Shown here: one piece after another, positions 44,201 through 46,324 of the stretch
Layout: each line of letters starts with the position of its first letter
Numbering within the stretch: the stretch's first letter is position 1
Assembly (NCBI RefSeq): GCF_900659865.1
Contig: NZ_LR213788.1
Span: 1-46,324, forward strand
Direction of reading: 5' to 3'
DNA length: 46,324 nt
Source: Hyella patelloides LEGE 07179
GTDB lineage: Bacteria; Cyanobacteriota; Cyanobacteriia; Cyanobacteriales; Xenococcaceae
Made by a program: the position numbers and the translations under genes
The notes under the pieces: generated by a model
Seen by the model: only the letters and a program-made list of their open reading frames with translations
What the model was told of the DNA's origin: nothing
The model's database searches: none

Positions 44201-44258
44201 AGTAGGTGCAGAACGATGGTCTGTTAGCGAACTTCCTCTCGATCTTAGTAACTGGTAA
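41256..44258 (+). CDS. FG-GAP/VCBS repeat protein with UnbV/ASPIC domain
   Basis: 1000 residues; ATG with AAGGA nine bases upstream. No signal peptide, so perhaps exported by a type I system. FG-GAP/VCBS calcium-binding repeats occur at about 20-220 and 425-520 (GDFNGDNYPDLYVNN, ADFDNDGDQDL, SGDLDNDMDLDLYI, ADYDLDGFLDLFVTN). A UnbV/ASPIC domain follows (about 515-612; NNWLEIDLEG, GIGAQVFVTAGG, REQSGG). Then come degenerate repeats from 628 on and a well-kept copy at 876-1000 of the domain also found at the end of the divergent RTX protein. Such beta-propeller repeats resemble integrin alpha heads and serve binding or adhesion. Function unknown. Confidence 0.9.
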   Translation: MADNISFEEVTSISGIDYRGESYGGSWGDFNGDNYPDLYVNNHAEPEVLYLNQGDGTFADISSQVFSEELRELRRDAHGVAWADFDNDGDQDLIQLVGGGSGVGTGPNQMYVNEGGKLEDRASELGIDYPLSRGRTPLWLDFDKDGWLDLFQGNISRPDGQAPPTIFRQTNNGFEDVRETTEFDISSSAFGILSDLSGDGNLDLFLRGDSPRTIYDMTSIPFEDITASLTSSGGIAWSPDIVSGDFNGDLRSDLYLTRNKLQNPSDLVQDDSDTVKAKIVSQGDQKGVQFDSLGNLTFEIDDNVSVNNIYVGASGFNPNDLNFTLSSDNPDVEGILPHTPGVDRGIYIGYDSNQQQWQVLVSSPDQENFDLSALINSSEAISDLTAIGFNPDTRPPEDQLLLNTDEGLVDQSQESGINSIPTIGNSVVSGDLDNDMDLDLYIVATGNAGNRPNILYENQGDGTFIAVPDAGGAEGTNLGVGDSVVTADYDLDGFLDLFVTNGNEPPTFTQNAPYQLFRNQGNSNNWLEIDLEGVVSNRDGIGAQVFVTAGGVTQLREQSGGIHKTAQNHQRLHFGLADNTQVDEILIKWTNGQEQRINDVSANQLLHIIEPSDSFAPGKSARQDDSESGVFLWKDTFDGPYKLRTVGSEELSEFSVNLIATDGVQDVTPFSLEAGDELKETEFGFSLNSQISSEQDGVEFDLAPGSQALISITQDGVANPRQLHVGSEGNPLSPDGWILDSEDFPLRPNFTPGEDLGLFVGQGSSSENLEFRWNGDGNFPQTNLSVLSSEEADFSPVGLESSEQLTNFSNKIAIEGGVSTGVEGVDVTTGESAKIGFAYEQDSLVQPHRVNPNLQDEMLQSPNAYWLPLATPYGQPEYDPSEDSGVFLWKSDRDLWRLRVVAGTESNRRYVGSIISDTPATFAEGIKTESNDLVNTNDPLKIDFDLKVSQGFQDGIDFSFSEGASLTLNLESPGEETAALLQVGAERWSVSELPLDLSNW

Positions 44259-44277
44259 ATTAGTTAGGGAAAAAAAA

Positions 44278-44313
44278 GAAGAAAAAACAAATGTATACAT
44301 TTGTTTTTTCTTC
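44278..44313. terminator. 36-bp perfect palindrome after FG-GAP gene
   Basis: Starts GAAGAAAAAACAAATG and is self-complementary around TATA. The T-rich right arm makes it terminator-like in both directions, 20 bp after the FG-GAP stop codon. Confidence 0.65.
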
Positions 44314-44352
44314 GATTTCGATAACGCCATAATCAAAATCCTCACATTATTT

Positions 44353-44472
44353 TCACTGGTAATGCCACCAAGCTCTTAAAGTAGGCGTGATTAACTGTAA
44401 TAGTTGTTGATGTAATAAAGTTTCCCAGCCAGATTTGGCTTTGAATTTAGCTACTACTGTTAGTTGACTCAT
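44353..44472 (-). pseudogene. Broken antibiotic biosynthesis monooxygenase (ABM) gene
   Basis: 39 codons beginning MSQLTVVAKFKAKSGWETLL and continuing QLLQLITPTLRAWWHYQ, which matches the first third of ABM-domain monooxygenases (typically VVAxIKAKPGxE..., then APTRAEAGCxxYxLHQ). The Ala/Glu/Gly stretch after PT is altered and the frame stops where the family would continue. Such YgiN-like enzymes act on quinols. It lies 62 bp beyond the end of the quinone oxidoreductase-like gene on the same strand. Probably a decayed member of that locus. Confidence 0.55.
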
Positions 44473-44500
44473 CTCAATTATCCTTTTGATTAAATAGTTA

Positions 44501-44516
44501 CAAACGATTAGTTTAG
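44501..44516 (-). promoter_or_regulatory. Operator-like site related to those at 23224-23278
   Basis: CAAACGATTAGTTTAG shares CGATTAGTTTAG exactly with the two ABC ATPase operators, lacking one C of the centre; AAAC/GTTT are symmetric. It lies just upstream of the broken ABM gene. Confidence 0.4.
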
Positions 44517-44534
44517 AGGTATTCCACTGTAAAA

Positions 44535-45533
44535 CTACAGAGTTTCCCTTGTCAAAACGACTTTACCTACTGCTGTTCCCGATTCAGCATGAGCATGAGC
44601 AGCAGCAACCTCAGCAAAAGTAAATGATTGAGAATCTATTAGTGGACGCACCTGTCCTTTATCAACTAAATCAGCTAATTTAGTCAGAATCTTGCCGTGA
44701 TAAGAGCGATCGATATTAAATAACATGGGAATCAGCATAAAAACTAAATGCAGAGTTAGTCCTTTGGCGTGGAGTAAAGTTAAGTCCTGTTTGGATAAGG
44801 AAACAGTAGAGACAACTGTGCCGTTTAGCTTTGCTGCTTTAAAAGCATTTTGCAGATTATCATTGCCTACCGTGTCAAAAACTACATCAAAACCATTGCC
44901 ATCTGTATGTTCTGCTACAAACTCTTCAATAGGAGTCTGGCGATAATTAATAGTGACATCTGCTCCTAAAGATAGAGCGATCGCTTTTTTCTCGTCAGTT
45001 GATACTGTAGCATATACTTTGGCTCCTGCCCACTTTGCTAACTGTACGCCAATATGACCCACACCTCCCGTACTACCATAAATTAAAACCTTTTGATCTG
45101 ACTGAACTTTGGCTCTGTCAATAAGTCCTTCCCAAGCAGTAATAGAGACTAAAGGTAATGCGGATGCTTCTGCCATTGTTAGCGATTTAGGTTTATGTGC
45201 TACTAACTCAGCATCAGCCAACATATATTCAGCCAAAGCTCCACCCATTCCTTTGACACCACCTGCACAACCATACACTTCATCACCAACCTGAAAATTA
45301 GTAACTCGATCTCCCACAGCTTCAATAACTCCCGCCACATCTCCGTGTAAGATGGCAGGAAAATCGGGAGCAATATCGGCTACCGCACCCTGTCGTATTT
45401 TAGTATCGACTGGATTAACACTGGTTGCTGCAACTCGAATTAAGACTTGATTAGGAGCAACGGGCAGTATCGTTAAATCTGTTTCTTTAAAGGCATCTGG
45501 TGTGCCAAAATGTTCAATGACAATTGCTTTCAT
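44535..45533 (-). CDS. MDR-family quinone oxidoreductase-like enzyme
   Basis: 332 residues from the ATG at 45533 (MKAIVIEHFG, the usual start); an earlier in-frame start at 45575 would add 14 unlikely residues. The GroES-like N-terminal half has HGDVAGVIEAVGDRV, and the Rossmann half has the nucleotide-binding YGSTGGVGHIGVQLAKWAG followed by FDVVFDTVG. No structural or catalytic zinc cysteine cluster is seen, so it belongs with NADPH:quinone reductases rather than zinc alcohol dehydrogenases. It is divergent from an HxlR regulator, an arrangement known for quinone and aldehyde detoxification genes. Confidence 0.88.
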   Translation of the reverse strand: MKAIVIEHFGTPDAFKETDLTILPVAPNQVLIRVAATSVNPVDTKIRQGAVADIAPDFPAILHGDVAGVIEAVGDRVTNFQVGDEVYGCAGGVKGMGGALAEYMLADAELVAHKPKSLTMAEASALPLVSITAWEGLIDRAKVQSDQKVLIYGSTGGVGHIGVQLAKWAGAKVYATVSTDEKKAIALSLGADVTINYRQTPIEEFVAEHTDGNGFDVVFDTVGNDNLQNAFKAAKLNGTVVSTVSLSKQDLTLLHAKGLTLHLVFMLIPMLFNIDRSYHGKILTKLADLVDKGQVRPLIDSQSFTFAEVAAAHAHAESGTAVGKVVLTRETL

Positions 45534-45618
45534 AGTAGATATTTTTTCTAAAACGCTACATTTCTTATCTACCATTAACCAACAAGCACAAAGAAGGATT
45601 TACGTTAAAGTGTGTGAG

Positions 45619-45632
45619 TTACCTTTTGGTAA
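45619..45632 (+). promoter_or_regulatory. HxlR-type operator-like palindrome
   Basis: TTACC, TTTT, GGTAA sits seven bases before the ATG of the HxlR gene, overlapping its translation-start region. The form matches HxlR/YodB-type sites (TTAC...GTAA). It would allow repression of the regulator and perhaps the divergent oxidoreductase gene. Confidence 0.55.
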
Positions 45633-45638
45633 GTCAAG

Positions 45639-46091
45639 ATGAATTCTAATCTCAATACCGACGAATTTAAAATTAGCTATCCGCCTCAACCTGCTCTAGA
45701 TCGTATTGCCAATATGGGTATTTTTGATACTCAGTGTGCAGGTCATCAGATACTAGAAAAAATTGCTAATAAATGGACAATTTTGATTATCTATGCCCTA
45801 ACCCAAGGAAAAAAAAGATATAGCGATCTTAAGCAGCAAATTGTTGGTATATCTTCTAAAATGCTAATTCAAAATCTTCGTAATTTAGAGCGTACGGGAC
45901 TGGTTCAACGTTACGTATACCCGACAGTTCCACCAAGAGTCGATTATTCTCTGACTCCTCTTGGTGAATCATTAGCCGAACCTTTAGCTGTTCTGGGAGA
46001 ATGGGCATATCAACATATCTCAGATGTTAATGCCTCAATTGAGCAGTACGATCATAGTTCCCAGTCTGGGGATTTTTGGCAGCCTAAATAA
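45639..46091 (+). CDS. HxlR family transcriptional regulator
   Basis: 150 residues. A winged-helix domain covers most of it: CAGHQILEKIANKWTILIIYAL, then RYSDLKQQIVGISSKMLIQNLRNLERTGLVQRYVYP and VDYSLTPLGESLAEPL. A conserved Cys near 33 (DTQCAGHQIL) is in the place where YodB- and QorR-type members sense quinones or other electrophiles by oxidation. Twenty residues precede the domain. Divergent from the quinone oxidoreductase-like gene with a 105-bp shared promoter region holding a TTACC/GGTAA palindrome, so it probably controls that gene and itself. Confidence 0.9.
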   Translation: MNSNLNTDEFKISYPPQPALDRIANMGIFDTQCAGHQILEKIANKWTILIIYALTQGKKRYSDLKQQIVGISSKMLIQNLRNLERTGLVQRYVYPTVPPRVDYSLTPLGESLAEPLAVLGEWAYQHISDVNASIEQYDHSSQSGDFWQPK

Positions 46092-46221
46092 TACAACCTT
46101 ACTTAAAAAGATTAGGAGATGGTCGATCTGAAATAGTGAGTAGCAAGTTTTGGTTAAATAAATTACATATATGAATTACGTACAGCTGTAATATATTACG
46201 GTTTTGTTGTTAATCACAATC

Positions 46222-46255
46222 GCGATCTCAGCGAAGCTGAGGTGCTGTGCGATCG
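46222..46255 (+). repeat. 34-nt hairpin repeat, intergenic copy
   Basis: Same length and plan as 6709-6742 with six differences; stem CTCAGC/GCTGAG, loop GAA. Lies in the gene-free right end of the window (46092-46324), where nothing else was recognised. Confidence 0.7.
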
Positions 46256-46324
46256 TACTCGAAATACTTAAGAGCAGATGCAAAAACAGTTAACTAGGGT
46301 TTGCTGAAAAAGTAAGCGAAAAAA

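Noticed and set aside
44535-45533. Zinc-dependent alcohol dehydrogenase
   Set aside because: No zinc-binding cysteine cluster or catalytic zinc Cys/His set is seen; it fits quinone oxidoreductases better.

Overview
The window looks like a chromosomal stretch of a low-GC cyanobacterium. The octamer GCGATCGC (HIP1) and its variants recur in genes and spacers. Many genes are of cyanobacterial type: GlpX-type FBPase/SBPase, HemA, DUF928, DUF1400 hydrolase, DevA-like ABC ATPase, and an AGE epimerase close to the Synechocystis form. Heptamer tandem repeats and short hairpin repeats are also typical. A Pleurocapsa/Stanieria/Xenococcus-like lineage is plausible but cannot be fixed from the sequence alone. 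No tRNA, rRNA or CRISPR array was seen.

Layout. 1-4860: a truncated TPR secreted protein and a CHASE2-GGDEF-EAL c-di-GMP protein, divergent from a DUF928 secreted protein. 5133-6355: a WecG/TagA glycosyltransferase and a YbjQ-family protein. 6566-11486: a rightward trio of a degenerate ADP-ribosylglycohydrolase-like protein, a 7TM-HD (PgpH-type) c-di-AMP phosphodiesterase and a DUF697-type GTPase. 11528-16119: leftward genes for a propeller-like protein, an SLC13 permease with RCK_C domains and an AGE epimerase. 16120-17494 is mostly non-coding with small or broken ORFs. 17495-21954: an S9 peptidase convergent with a DUF1400 hydrolase fused to a solute-binding domain. 22010-23279: an orphan DevA-like ATPase behind two palindromic operators. 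23380-24629: a PIN toxin overlapping a gene that joins a three-helix membrane protein to an antitoxin-type tail. 24783-30345: an RND pump with its HlyD adaptor, divergent from a TetR gene. 30398-37016: PrsW protease, HemA, GlpX, GcvT and a TauE/SafE permease.

37017-38338 is a scar region: a modA fragment, a 5'-truncated tnpB of the IS200/IS605 type, and its right-end hairpin. The right end abuts the 3' end of an RTX/beta-helix gene and supplies its stop codon. 38335-44258 holds that RTX protein and a divergent 1000-residue FG-GAP/UnbV protein; both end in the same unnamed ~115-125-residue domain. 44353-46091 is a probable quinone/electrophile-stress locus: a broken ABM monooxygenase, a quinone oxidoreductase-like MDR enzyme and a divergent HxlR regulator with an operator-like palindrome.

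Most notable: the membrane-tethered antitoxin fusion; the shared C-terminal domain and the IS end that truncates one copy; the hydrolase-binding protein fusion; and hairpin repeats that lie in frame inside genes, with one compensatory stem change between two copies. All family calls rest on motif recognition by eye, with no database search.
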